From Bactericera cockerelli (lineage: Eukaryota > Arthropoda > Insecta > Hemiptera > Triozidae), in the NCBI GenBank assembly GCA_024516035.1, contig CM044967.1, positions 3,776,859-3,840,858 on the forward strand: 64,000 nt of DNA, in the 5' to 3' direction. A program made the position numbers and the translations under genes. Of the stretch, positions 51,957 through 62,768 are shown piece by piece (the first letter of the stretch is position 1; each line of letters opens with the position of its first letter). A model generated the notes under the pieces. The model did no database searches and was not told where the DNA came from. It saw only the letters and a list, made by a program, of their open reading frames with translations.

Positions 51957-51975
51957 GGCTTGCTGAGATTTCACG

Positions 51976-52190
51976 AATAATAATAATACTCATTAGTGGA
52001 AGGTAACCACCAGGCGAGGTTCATGCTCAAAGCATTTTCTACCACCTAACCCTCAGTGTTTTATAAGTATGTGGTCACAAACTCAAATTCATGAGGAAAA
52101 ATTCGTGCACTGGGTGGGATTCGAACCAACGGACCCCTACGCTACCTGGATTACCAGACTAGCGCGTTAACCACTTGACTACCAGTGCAC
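51976..52190 (-). mobile_element. SINE-A, full
   Basis: Minus: (AAT)n tail to GTGCACTGG; B-box GGTTCGAATCC; TTAACGCGCTAGTCTGG intact. Confidence 0.88.
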
Positions 52191-52483
52191 GAGCAGTGAT
52201 GATGGAATGTCATTTAACCGCGCACGCTCGGATAATGAATAATAATAATAAGAATAGTGGTTCAGAAACGAGAACTTATAATTGCTCTCGTTGTTATGCT
52301 GGTGTTTGAAGACCCACGAGTCTTCAAACACATCTTCTCCTGGCAGCTGAGATAATAGAGGGCATACTAATTCCTCGTGAAATTAACAGAATATAAAAAA
52401 AACGGATAGAACTGGCTCTGATGTTTTAAACGGTTGTGTTTACTGGCCGTTGTTGTAGGTACTCGTCAGATAATGCCCCGGAC

Positions 52484-52720
52484 AAGAAGAAAAAAAGACT
52501 TGAATGGACACTGTGAAATATTAAGTAGAATTAGCAAAGATATGTGTACCTATACATAATAATAATAACAACACTCTCTAGTGGAAGAACAAACAAGAAG
52601 AAAAAAGACTTGAATGGAAACTGTGAAAAATTAAGTAGAATTAGCAACGATATGTGTGCCTATACATAGTAATAATAACAACACTCTCTAGTGGAAGGTA
52701 ACCACCAGGCGAGGTTACTG
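52484..52720. repeat. ~115-bp tandem duplication including a SINE-A tail
   Basis: AAGACTTGAATGGA(C/A)ACTGTG and ACAACACTCTCTAGTGGAAG occur twice. The second copy continues into SINE-A (minus) body up to GCGAGGTTACTGC. The breakpoint in the first copy lies inside the SINE tail. Confidence 0.85.
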
Positions 52721-52796
52721 CTGGATATTCTGGAAAATACTTGTGTTCAGTCTATTCTGTTATAGTACTGAACTATTCAGTTTAGTGCCCAAACCT

Positions 52797-53036
52797 TTTT
52801 CCGGCCCTACCCAGGCTGGGTGAGGTTGAAGTGGGTACCTGGTACGATTCCCAGCGAATGGAGGGTAAAACCCCCGTCCTAATCCAGGACGTTAAATCAA
52901 ATAGAATCGTTGGCTTTAGGAAGGGCATCCAGCCGTAAAAATGTGCCAAAACCAACCAACCTCAACTATGAGGTTGAACAACGTCGACTCTGCTCAAGCG
53001 GGATAAGACAGAGTAAAAGAAGAAGAAGAAGAAGAC
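52797..53036 (+). mobile_element. SINE-E, 5'-truncated
   Basis: Starts in the central domain (TTTCCGGCCCTACCCAGGCT) and runs complete to the (GAA)n tail. Confidence 0.87.
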
Positions 53037-53113
53037 TTGTGTTCAGTCTATACCTTTGTGTGATTCCTTTGCACTGGTGGTTGAGTTGGTTAGAGTGCTC
53101 TTTTACAGCCAAT

Positions 53114-53760
53114 AGTACAGTAGAATACCTATTGGAGTTTTTCAGTTCACTTATTTTGGCTTAAAGTAGGCTCACCAAGTCAGCATAGTACAGTAGAATA
53201 CCTATTGGTGTTTTTCAGTCCACTTATTTTGGCTTAAAGTAGGCTCACCAAGTCAGCATAGTACAGTGAAATATATTAGAGTCTATTGGTGTTTTTCAGT
53301 ACAATTTTTACTTTCCTTAACCTATAGGAAGGTAAGTAATGGAATCTCCAAAAATTGCCTTAAATTAGGCTCACTAAGTCAGCATAATATATAGTACAGT
53401 AGAATACCTGTTGCGGTTTTTCAGTCCACTTATTTTGGCTTAAAGTAGGCTCACTAAGTCAGCATAATAGTACAGTGAAATATTCTAGAACCTATAGAAT
53501 AGAATAGAATATACCCTGTTTATACTGCCGAGGTAAGATGATATTTTTCAGTCCAATTTTTACCTTCCTTTTCCTATAGAAAGGAAAGTAATGGAATCAC
53601 AAAAAAATTGCCTTAAATTAGGCTCACCAAGTCAGCATATAATTATGTATTATATATTAGTATAGTAGAATACCTGTTGCGGTTTTTCAGTCCACTTATT
53701 TTGGCTTAAAGTAGCCTCACCATCTCACCAAGTCAGTGAAATATATTAGAGTTTTTCAGT
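53114..53760. repeat. Complex tandem array based on a ~73-bp unit
   Basis: AGTACAGTAGAATACC at 53114, 53187 and later variants; each unit has TTTTTCAGTCCACTTATTTT and GGCTCACCAAGTCAGCAT. Longer units contain a TACTTTCCTT...AAGTAATGGAAT insert, and one contains a J tail (53496-53540, reverse). Confidence 0.85.
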
Positions 53761-53769
53761 CCAATATTT

Positions 53770-54955
53770 TGGCTCGAAATGGCGCTCCACTCTGTCTCCC
53801 AGAGTGATTGACAGTTAATTAATCCTCCACTAGATGGGCTATTGGTATGTGTGGCTATGTTCGTACATCAGGTTTAGTATGTATCGGGCACATATCCTCT
53901 CGATATAATTATTATCTATAGATAGGTATAATTATGAAATTCTTCATCGAGCATTGGATACCAATTTTACAGGTTAACACATTCCCGTCCTAAGGTAACG
54001 TCTGACTAGGGTTAGAAAAAAGGTTCTCTCTCTAAATGAAATGGATTTTTAAAAAATATTACGTTTCGAAGGTGGTGGTTCTACCTTTTCCCCAGCACCA
54101 CCAAATTGAAATGGGCGTAAACAAAATTTGAAATTAGCACAAAATACTCATGTAAAAAACATTACATTTCAAAGGTGGTGTTTGCAAAATGGACCCTGGA
54201 TTTAGTATTCTGTATAAAGTGTAATATGTGGGTATGATTTTTTTTTCTTCTTCTTTGTATTAAGACCATTAATTATTATTTCTTTAATACCTCAGTATTT
54301 TTTTTACTCCTCAGTGAATTAGGGCTTTGCAAATGCATTTACTTTTATTTCCTTACAGTTTATGTGGTTTTCTAGTTATAGGCTAGATAATCATACATAC
54401 ACAGACACAAATCATGTTATAATATAAAATAGCCTGATAGAATTTTTTAATGTGCCTTAGTTTTAATTTGTATAATTGTATAAATAAATGTTTATTTAGT
54501 TATTATAGGTATCTGCTCTTAAATTTTATTGATCTCATTATTTATCAGAGGTACTTTTCATGATAACAAATTCCAGCAGGTTCATTACTGTCATCAGTTA
54601 CGAAAATTGTATACTTCAAGTAATTTAAGCATGTTTGTATCTCGAGCAAGTATAAAGATAATTTTCAACACTGGAAGGGCTTAATTAGACTTTTTAAATT
54701 TCTTCAAATCATTTTTTTAGGTGGCAATTTGTTGGCTTGACGTGATTATCTGTTTGTACGTTAAAGAAAGGAAGAGAAAGCCTTCGGCATTCTCTTCCTT
54801 TCTTTTTTTCCTTTTGGGCGTTCACAGGGTTAACAAACCGCACCCTGGTTACACATGATCTCGGAATGACCGACATTCCAAAGATTCGTCAGTTCAAAAC
54901 AGGTAGCATCTTGAAGGGATTCATTCAATTCATTGACTAATTAACTAGATAGCGA
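53770..54955. other. Low-repeat spacer with a strong short hairpin
   Basis: GAAGGTGGTG/AAAGGTGGTG blocks repeat near 54067 and 54170. At 54763-54805 a hairpin has arms AAAGAAAGGAAGAGAA and TTCTCTTCCTTTCTTT with GCC-TTC-GGC at the tip. No coding frame supported. Confidence 0.5.
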
Positions 54956-54959
54956 TCGT

Positions 54960-55100
54960 TTTTATTTTATTTTCAATTGATTCAAAGTTCAATCTTAATT
55001 GAACGGTGATTGGAAACAATCGCTGATGATAGGATATGTATATGATTTGAAGTACTGTAATTTGATTGATATTAATTTGAGTGATACATAACATACCTAG
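54960..55100 (+). repeat. Segmental duplication, copy 1
   Basis: About 135 bp beginning TTTATTTTCAATTGATTC and ending GATACATA; recurs at 56990-57122. Both copies sit immediately 5' of a repeat G, so the duplicated block includes G. Confidence 0.88.
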
Positions 55101-55258
55101 TCTGGCTGGGGGACTATAAACAGGGAGTAGACCAGCATTGGCTTGGTTCTGGGGGCCCTTGTCAATTATTAGCCTCCTTGTAAAGACATTGGTAGAAGTG
55201 CTGAGTCATTCCTCCACTGTCTGGCTACCATCGTTCACGATGACGCCACCCTTTGATG
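55101..55258 (+). repeat. Repeat G
   Basis: Full copy from AGTCTGGCTGGGGGACTAT to GATGACGCCACCCTTTGATG. Confidence 0.88.
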
Positions 55259-55259
55259 C

Positions 55260-55879
55260 ACATACCTAAATAAATAAATTTAAAATTTACCTAATAGGTA
55301 AATGAAATACAAAATCTTATTCTAAGGCAAATTTATTCGATCCTGAATATGCAACAACGGATACAAAAGCTCATTGCTTGTAATTTAAACATCAAAATCC
55401 ATGGAAATCAATCCATCATGAACACTTTTTTATATATATATTTTTTTTATATAAATAAAGCTATAATATATTTTCTCCAATAGATTTAGAGAAACATCTT
55501 TAATTTTAATATTGACATAATTCAATGTGACATAATTATATTCATTATAATTGCTATCATCATCATAATTTGAAGTAATTAAAATTATAATGAGTCTTAC
55601 TTTTTTTTGAAACAAAGCAATGATCTTTTTAATAGCAATAATACTACTGCTTCCTAGTAGATCACAATTAACCATGACACACCTATAAGATGATTATGCA
55701 TATAATTACTTATCTAGACTTCGGTATTGCATGGCATTTGATTCTAAAATAGATGATATCCTACCTTTCACTGAAACTTGTCTCCTGCATGGATATCATC
55801 GAAAGATTATTCGATTATATCGAACTCGGTCGCCAAAACTCAGACTTTCCAAAGTTGTTAGGTCAATTATACTTGCCAT
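55260..55879. other. AT-rich spacer
   Basis: No family recognised. A frame at 55731-55880 (MAFDSKIDDILPFTETCLLH) is in less AT-biased sequence, but no domain is recognised. Confidence 0.35.
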
Positions 55880-56118
55880 TATAATAATAATAAATATAAT
55901 GATGATAACACTCTTTAGTGAAAGTTAACCACCAAGCGAGGTTAATGCTCCGGTAGCGTAGGGATCCGTTGGTTCGAATCCAACCTTTTGCATGGATTTT
56001 TCCTCATTCATTTGAGTTTGTGACCACTTAATAATAAGACTCTGAGGGTTAGGTGGTATTAGAAAATACTTTGAGCATTAACCTCGCCTGGTGGTTACTT
56101 TCCACTAAAGAGTGTTAT
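55880..56118. mobile_element. Inverted pair of SINE-A fragments
   Basis: A minus-oriented tail (AACACTCTTTAGTGAAAGTT) ends at AATGCTC and is joined to a plus-oriented A starting at GGTAGCGTAGGGATCCG. The two tails point outward, leaving the ends as inverted copies. Confidence 0.8.
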
Positions 56119-56168
56119 CAATCAATCAATCAAATATAATTGTATTTATTCAAATTTGAATGTTATAA

Positions 56169-56395
56169 TCTTAATATATAAATGTCAAAGTCACTGACTG
56201 ACTGATCATCGCTCTACAGCCCAAACCGTAATACCTAGCGAGCTGAAATTTGGTAGGTAGCTTTGTCTTATAGTCTAGATGTGCAATAAGACGGGATTTT
56301 TCGAAATTCCCACTACAACAGCTGCCATTGGCGAAAAAGGATTTTTTGCTTTGCGGGCCATGCCTCGGCCCGCAAAGCGGGCGAAAGCCCGCTAG
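56169..56395 (+). mobile_element. Non-autonomous Helitron, single-unit copy
   Basis: A|TCTTAATATATAAATGTC at 56169; GCGGGCGAAAGCCCGC then CTAG at 56392-56395, T outside. Same family as 47493-47731. An extra GGCCCGCAAAGC repeat precedes the terminal hairpin. Confidence 0.92.
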
Positions 56396-56399
56396 TGGT

Positions 56400-56745
56400 A
56401 GATATATCTTAAAAGTATGCTTCTGCTTTTTATTATCTTCTTTTTTTTCTGTTCAGACTGACTCTGACTGATTGTTTAATTTCTGAAGTGGGTGAAGAAG
56501 AGACGTTTTAATTAGTTTCGAAAAAGGGTTAAACCTTCGAAACCGAGTGGTTCATGTGCGATAATTTCCTCTACGCCCGGACATGCGAGCACTATAAATC
56601 TGGTCCGCCCCTCCCCTGCAATCTCCTGAGCCACGCTTCCACGGGTTCAAGCGTAATTCAGGGTTCGTTGTTTGGTCACGTTCTAAGCGAAGCTAATTTG
56701 GGCACACATTTCAGTGTTTTTTTTTTCTCGATGCGACCTGAAAAG
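56400..56745. other. GC-richer island with TATA-like box
   Basis: GCACTATAAATCTGGTCCGC near 56589 followed by GC-rich sequence. A 70-codon frame shows no domain. Possible promoter or remnant; unproven. Confidence 0.2.
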
Positions 56746-56747
56746 AG

Positions 56748-57298
56748 TCTGGCTGGGGGACTATAAACAGGGAGTAGACCAGCAGTCTGGCTGGGGGACT
56801 ATAAACAGGGAGTAGACCAGCAGTCTGGCTGGGGGACTATAAACAGGGAGTAGACCAGCAGTCTGGCTGGGGGACTATAAACAGGGAGTAGACCAGCAGT
56901 CTGGCTGGGGTACTATAATCAGGGAGGAGACCAGCAGTCTAGCTGGGGGACTATAAACAGGGAGTAAACCAGCATTGGCTTGGTTCTTTATTTTATTTTC
57001 AATTGATTCAAAGTTCAATCTTAATTGAACGGTGATTGGAAACAATCGCTGATGATAGGATATGTACCTATATGATTTGAAGTACTGTAATTTGATTGAT
57101 ATTAATTTGGGTGATACATACCCAGTTACCCAGTCTGGCTGGGGGACTATAAACAGGGAGTAAACCAGCATTGGCTTGGTTCTGGGGGCCCTTGTCAATT
57201 ATTAGCCTCCTTGTAAAGACAGTGCTGGTAGAAGTGCTGGGTGGTTCCTCCACTGTCTGGCTACCATCGATCGCGATGACGCCACCCTATGATGATGA
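56748..57298 (+). repeat. Repeat G: 38-bp tandem array, segmental duplication copy 2, then a full G
   Basis: GTCTGGCTGGGGGACTATAA recurs every 38 bp five to six times (56748-56965). The next unit continues to GGCTTGGTTC, where the 135-bp duplicated block (56990-57122) starts; a full G then follows at 57132-57298. Confidence 0.9.
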
Positions 57299-57345
57299 AG
57301 ACCTGAAAACTTTCGCCTGTTTTGTTTTGAACCAGTCGTGTAGGT

Positions 57346-57515
57346 GAGGTACTTTGTAAATTGTGAAAATGTGCTTTTGAATGACAAAGGTACTTTGTAA
57401 GCTGTGAAAATGTGCCTTTGAATGAAAAAGGACCTTTGTAAGTTGTGAAAATTTTGCTTTTGAATAACAAAGGCCCTTTGTAAGTTGTGAAAACGTGCTT
57501 TCGAGTGACAAAGAC
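57346..57515. repeat. 41-42 bp tandem array, four units
   Basis: CTTTGTAAxxTGTGAAAA at 57352, 57393, 57434 and 57476; each unit ends TTTGAATGACAAAGG or similar. Confidence 0.9.
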
Positions 57516-57549
57516 TCGTGAAGAAAGGGACAAATTTGTGACAGTATTT

Positions 57550-57640
57550 TTACTCAAACACGAACTTATTTCCCAATGCTTGGGACTCGAACCACCGACC
57601 TCTAGGTTAGGAGTCCACTATAATTTCAGCGATCCATGGT
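57550..57640 (-). mobile_element. SINE-C fragment
   Basis: Minus: AGTGGACTCCTAACCTAGAG, GTCGGTGGTTCGAGTCCC (B-box). Confidence 0.55.
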
Positions 57641-57937
57641 ATAGTTATTTGATAGTGATGACACACGGCCAAGAAAGTCTCAAATACTTGTTCCTAAACT
57701 ATTCGAATAACCTTCAACATCTCATCATACATGTCTGATTTCGTATTCGATGATAATGTCAAATGTGTAAACCATTACAATATACAACAATATCCAAGGT
57801 TGTGTACATGTTCAGGAATATTTTTGGATTGGTGATGGTTGAATCACAGGTATACATTTCACTTGAAGAATATTTTCTTCACACAAGCGTCCATTTATGT
57901 TTCTCTCATTTGTAATATAAATCTACTCTATTTCTAC

Positions 57938-58258
57938 TTCTTCTTTTACTCTGTCTTATCCCGCTCAAGCAGGGTCAACGTTGTTCAACCTCATGGTTGA
58001 AGTTAGTTGGTTTTGGCGCATTTTTTAACGGCTGGGTGTCTTTCCTAACGCCAACGATTCTATTTGATTTAACGTCCTGGATTAGGACGGAGGTTTTACC
58101 CTCCATTCGCTGGGAATCGAACCAGCTACCCACATGAACCTCACCAAGCCTGGGTAGGGCCGGAAATGCCAGCTTCACATGCACGGAGGGGACAGAATTT
58201 TCTGTGTGAAAAGTCTGCTCCGACCGGGGATCGAACTCAGGATCTCTCTTTGTTCTAC
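57938..58258 (-). mobile_element. SINE-E, nearly full
   Basis: Minus, from (TTC)n tail through the central domain (CCAGGCTTGGTGAGGTTCAT) to the head half GATCCTGAGTTCGATCCCCG. The first part of the head is lost. Confidence 0.87.
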
Positions 58259-58318
58259 CAAGAGTTTTATTTAACATCAGTAGCCATATATTATGTTCTC
58301 AAATGGTATGAATTTGAG

Positions 58319-58775
58319 CTAGAGGTGATGTTAACTCGCACAATGACAACTTTCCCAATCGCTTCCAAAGAGCACTCGTCGATACCTGCCAAAGAAACAA
58401 TGCAATTCAGACAAGCCATTTTTACATAAGTCAAAAAAGTTTGAAAATTGATTTACAGGAGAATTTTCTTTTGGAAATCCATGAATTTTACCTAGAGGTG
58501 ATGTTAACTCACACAATGACAACTTTCCCAATCGCTTCCTAAGAGCCCTCGACAAAACCTGCCAAAGAAACAATGCAATTCAGACAAGACATTTTCACAT
58601 AAGTCAAAATATCTTGAAAATTGATTTACAGGAGAATTTTCTTTCGGAAATCCATGAATTTTAGCTAGAGGTGATGTTTACTCACACAATGACAACTTTC
58701 CCAATCGCTTCCAAAGAGCCCTCGACAAAACCTGTCGAAGAAACAATGCGATTCAGGCCAGCCCTTTTCACATAA
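58319..58775. repeat. 173-bp tandem array, ~2.7 units
   Basis: CTAGAGGTGATGTT at 58319, 58492 and 58665; ACAATGACAACTTTCCCAAT in each. Copies differ at only a few positions. Confidence 0.93.
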
Positions 58776-59139
58776 GTTATGTCTGAAATCAAAGTATCCT
58801 ATAGATACTCTTGTAATTAGTCAAAGATATTTACAAGCGGCCAGCGAGTGGTCTGGCCGTTCCTGGTTCTAGAAACAGAAGAGATAGAGTCGAGATAAAA
58901 ATCGCTTCGAATATAAGAAGTCGGTACAAACTTCATATTTTATGTGATCAGGTAAGGTTTATTATATTTTTGTATAGGATATCTCTATATATCTATTTTT
59001 GGGTAACATGTAGGCGTAGTATGGTTCTGTCTTGTAGAAAGTTGAATTTCTTTGAATTAATAACTGGCTTTTAAGACAGAGGGGAGTAGACGTGGCGATC
59101 GAGTGGTGTGGTGTGTAACAATCCCTGGGATTTTTTGAT
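58776..59139. other. Spacer
   Basis: No gene or family recognised. Confidence 0.4.
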
Positions 59140-59577
59140 TTTCAGTCGAAACTGGATATAAGAGAACTAGATATAAGAGGAATCTGAATATAAGAGAACA
59201 ATTTCTGAGAATAAGACCCCTCTATAAGAAAAAACGACCTCGCTTGATCGATAAGGAGGCGGTCTTGTTACCTGGAGGTCTGTGGTTTAAGTTTCGGTTT
59301 CACCGTAGATTTAGTAAAGCGAGTATGAGTAGTTGTGAATATGAAAAGAAATATGAAAACTATAAGAAAAACCTGGATATAAGAGAAACCTGAATATGAG
59401 AGAAAAAACTGTCCGGACCCTCGAGCTCTCATGATTGTTGCAACTGAATAGATTTCTGGTGAACCCCAAATATTTTCAATTTTTTTTTTAAACCTTGAGT
59501 TATTCTGTATCAAAGGTGGTTGGTTGTATCAAAGGTAGTGTGAAATCCACCTTTATATTTATTCAGGTTTGACTGTA
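59140..59577. mobile_element. Decayed Tigger/pogo-like element with nested SINE-C
   Basis: Repeated AxxTGGATATAAGAGAA and CTGAATATAAGAGAA wording, and a right end CAGGTTTGACTGTA (59564-59577), as in Tigger ends. A SINE-C occupies 59233-59345. Confidence 0.4.
59233..59345 (+). mobile_element. SINE-C inside a Tigger-like remnant
   Basis: CGCTTGATCGATAAGGAGGC, TTACCTGGAGGTCTGTGG, TTAAGTTTCGGTTTCACCG, TAGATTTAGTAAAGCGAG. Confidence 0.75.
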
Positions 59578-59647
59578 TCATAACTATTTTCCTGTCTCCT
59601 AGGTATTATGGATTGCATTTAAGTAACAGACTATAATAATTATAATT

Positions 59648-59745
59648 CTTTGTCCGTGAGATGTGAGATAGGTATTGATACCTAAATCACGGTGGTGAGA
59701 GGATTATATGGACGCCCAGATCCAATGTCTAGGCTCTTTTCATGT
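59648..59745 (+). repeat. Repeat L
   Basis: Matches 25446-25540 over about 95 bp (CACGGTGGTGAGAGGATTAT; CCCAGATCCAATGTCTAGG). Confidence 0.75.
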
Positions 59746-59751
59746 CCATTG

Positions 59752-59950
59752 ATTCTATTTTTTAAACGTCCTGACGCTGGAAATCTAACCAGCTACCCAC
59801 ATTACCTCACCCAGCCTGGGTAGGGCCAGAATTGGCAGCCTCATATGTTCAGAAAATTCTCTGTGCGAAAAGTCTGCTCCAACCGGGAATTGAGCTCAGG
59901 ATCTCTGGACTACGGGCAGTAGTCACAACCGTTACGCCACGGAGGCTGGA
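59752..59950 (-). mobile_element. SINE-E, head and central domain
   Basis: Minus: head CCAGCCTCCGTGGCGTAACG, CTGAGCTCAATTCCCGG, central domain CCAGGCTGGGTGAGG; the 3' tail is lost at CGTCAGGACG. Confidence 0.83.
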
Positions 59951-60284
59951 CTAACAGACTGACGTAACGATGTTACTCCAATCAGTCTAAAAGACAACGA
60001 CAGAAAAGATCCTCATGATTGATTGAATTAGATAGGAGAGATTGAATGAGATCCTCATGTTGAAGATAATAATAGCATATCTTGTAGCATTGCCACTATG
60101 TCCAGTTGTCCAGCACTGGTCGATTACATATAGGTTGGTCTGTTGCATTGGGGAATTTTTGATTTATGCTATGTATAGATTTCAAACATAGATATCTTTA
60201 CTACACAAGAGATTAACCAAAACTACTTTGATTTTTATGTTTATTGTATCTGGAGATCTCCATTCATTAATACAATGTATAATA

Positions 60285-61176
60285 TACAGGGTGAGCATAA
60301 AGTCTCACCCCACCCCCCGTATCTCGAGAATGGCTGAAAATACAAGAAAACGCAAAAACCCGTAATCCTTAATTTTTAAGGGGATTAATTTTCAGCAATT
60401 TTTTTTTTTGCCTACAGGGCCCCAGTCAGGCTGGGCATGGACCAACTTTAAAATCTTAAATAGAATGGTATGTCTTGCGGCACATTGTTTTAAAGGTCTC
60501 ATTGAGAGAAGTTCATTAGAACAAATTTCAGTGAGCTACAACTTACCGTTCTCGAGATACAGGGTCGAACGTCCTGCGTTATATCCATAATTTTGACCTG
60601 TAACTCGTTGACTCTAAATTCCAGAAAAATGAAATTTGTTGATAATAACTCCTTATGGCAAGAACTTTCGAAAAAGTTAATACTTGATTTGTTTTTTCGT
60701 TAAAATTTTTCGGACTGTTCGTCCGGCTGGCTGACGAAACCGACCAGAAACTAATATCAACAGAGTATGTCAAGTTATACCTTTTTCGACAGGGCTTGTC
60801 ATAAGGAGTTATTATTAACAAATTTCATTTTTCTATAATTTACGGTTGACGAGTTATAGGCCAAAATATATGGATATTACGCAGGGCGTTCGACCCTGTA
60901 TCTCAAGAACGGTAAGTTGCAGCTCATGCACTGAAATTTGTTGTAATGAACTTCTCTCAATGAGACCTTTAAAACAATGTGCCGCAAGACATACCATTCT
61001 ATTTAAGATTTTAAAGTTGGTTCATGCCCAGCCTGACTGGGGCCGTGTAGGCAAAAAAAAAATTGCTGAAAATTAATCCCCCTAAAAATTAAGGATTACG
61101 GGTTTTTGCGTTTTCTTGTATTTTCAGCCATTCTCGAGATACAGGGGGTGGGGTGAGACTTTATGCTCACCCTGTA
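60285..61176. mobile_element. 892-bp TA-flanked foldback element
   Basis: TA at 60283-60284 and 61177-61178. Ends TACAGGGTGAGCATAAAGTC and its complement. Arms of about 375-400 bp pair almost throughout (for example GCCTACAGGGCCCCAGTC against GACTGGGGCCGTGTAGGC), with an older divergence than the 19-kb hairpin, leaving a ~130-bp centre. TACAGGGTG ends and TA target suggest a Tc1/mariner-like foldback MITE. The short frames within are arm artefacts. Confidence 0.85.
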
Positions 61177-61630
61177 TATTATTGACCATGTGATAAAGTT
61201 TGTTACAACTTTTGATTTAGTATCTATGTAACAATAGATCTAAATAGAGGTCGGTGTGATAATTGGTGCTTCTCTTGTGGAACTCCAACCAGTCTATAAT
61301 AATCAAAAATCTATGTAATTCTTATAGAACTTCAATAGTTTTATGTATGATACTTTAAAACCTCAATGTTTCTAGGGACCTCAAATAAATACAACACATT
61401 TTGATGAACTGTCACTAAATGTCGTAGTAGGTGATCGATTTTCATAAATTGAATATCAGTAGGTATGATCCTGATTAATGCATTCAATACAGCTGGTACG
61501 ATTTCCAGCGAATGGATGATCAGAACCCCCGTTCTGACTAACTCAAATGAAAACATTAAAAGAATCAGAGGACATGAAAAGAGCGAACTTGCTTGAAGTC
61601 GGCATTTGTCCCATGAATCCTTTCTTTCCA
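61177..61630. other. Spacer with GGTGTGATAATTGG repeat
   Basis: 61246-61305 matches 21702-21760. No gene seen. Confidence 0.4.
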
Positions 61631-61632
61631 TA

Positions 61633-62259
61633 TACACTCACCGGAAGAATTAACCGGACATTTCCTGTTTTCCCCTTTAACACCGTGTATTTCCATGCGG
61701 CTGCAAAAGGTTGTAACTTCTACTGTAGATAACATTTTCCGATGATTTTTGTTTTGTATAAAAGAAAACAGATTAAGGATTTAAGCTCATTATAAGAAAA
61801 AAAAATCAGGAAAAATCATTGCAACTCATGGAAAGACAAATGTAAACTTGCAAAACACAGAATTTTAGAGGTGTTTTTATTTAGAACACACTCAGTTCAC
61901 TGTTTTATTTTTATCATTCGATTTTTCTTAAAAATACAAAAACCTAAAGATTTCAATTTCAACATGACCTACTAATACAAGGATTTAAAAAAAAACACAA
62001 TTCATTGAGGATGTTTCAAAAATCTCAAAAATACGGTAAATTGAAATTTTAAATTTTTCTTTCCATGAGTTCCAATGATTTTTCCTGAATTTTTTCTTAT
62101 AATGAGTGTAAATCCTTAATCTGTTTTCTTTTATACAAAACAAAAGTCATATAAAAAAGTTATCTACAGTAGAAGTTACAACCTTTTGCAGCCGCATGGA
62201 AATACACGGTGTTAAAGGGGAAAACAGGAAGTGTCCGGTTAATTCTTCCGGTGAGTGTA
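61633..62259. mobile_element. 627-bp TA-flanked MITE (mariner-like)
   Basis: TA at 61631-61632 and 62260-62261. Ends TACACTCACCGGAAGAATTA and its complement. Arms about 210 bp (61633-61845 and 62050-62259) with a few percent differences; centre about 200 bp, AT-rich. TACACTCACCGG-type ends are mariner-like. Confidence 0.85.
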
Positions 62260-62470
62260 TATTTCCATTACGTGCGCCTCTTTTCTCCAGTTTTTGTCTC
62301 TTTGAGGCCTTCCTCAACTTTGTCTCTCCATCTCATTTTTGCTCTCTTTCTTTTACCACCTGTTTCAAATCCATCTATTCTCTTTCTCACATAGTTTTCT
62401 ATAAGTAAACCTTGTTTTCTATTTCCCTTCTTTTACTATGATTATAATAAATATAAAAACCATTCCCTTA

Positions 62471-62484
62471 ATTTCAGGTAAGTT
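62471..62484 (+). promoter_or_regulatory. Possible recursive splice site
   Basis: ATTTCAG is followed at once by GTAAGT (junction 62477|62478), with pyrimidine-rich sequence upstream (CCATTCCCTTAATTTCAG; earlier TTTCCCTTCTTTTAC). Abutting 3' and 5' splice signals are the form of ratchet points in long insect introns. Sequence pattern only. Confidence 0.35.
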
Positions 62485-62626
62485 GTGGACTCGAGCCAGC
62501 TTTTCTTCGATAATTCTCAACGCCGTTTGAGAATTTCAGCGTCAGCGGTTTCGTCGAAATCGCGAAACTCTTCCAAATCACTTGAAATCGAAAGCGAAAA
62601 ATGACGTTTCGCTGTGTGCCCGCGTT

Positions 62627-62672
62627 TCAGTCTCTGAGCAGCACTGGCGATTGTAGTGCGCCATGGGTAAGT
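62627..62672 (+). other. Possible transcription start and first coding exon end
   Basis: TCAGTC at 62627 fits the arthropod initiator; then a GC-richer stretch GAGCAGCACTGGCGATTG and GCGCCATGG (ATG 62663) with a good start context, running directly into GTAAGTCAG, a strong donor (exon would end at 62666). Read through, the frame stops after M-G-K-S-V, so only splicing would make sense. No downstream exon is identifiable in the window. Confidence 0.3.
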
Positions 62673-62768
62673 CAGTTTAGCTAGCCCTGATGAGTTCTAA
62701 ATTCTTTTAAGTTTAGTTTAACTTGAAAATATATGTATAGTTATAAAACCCATTTTATTTGTCAAATA

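Noticed and set aside
60408..61076. Frames of 60-80 codons at 60408, 60579 and 60846
   Set aside because: They lie in the two arms and centre of the 892-bp foldback; the arm frames mirror each other.
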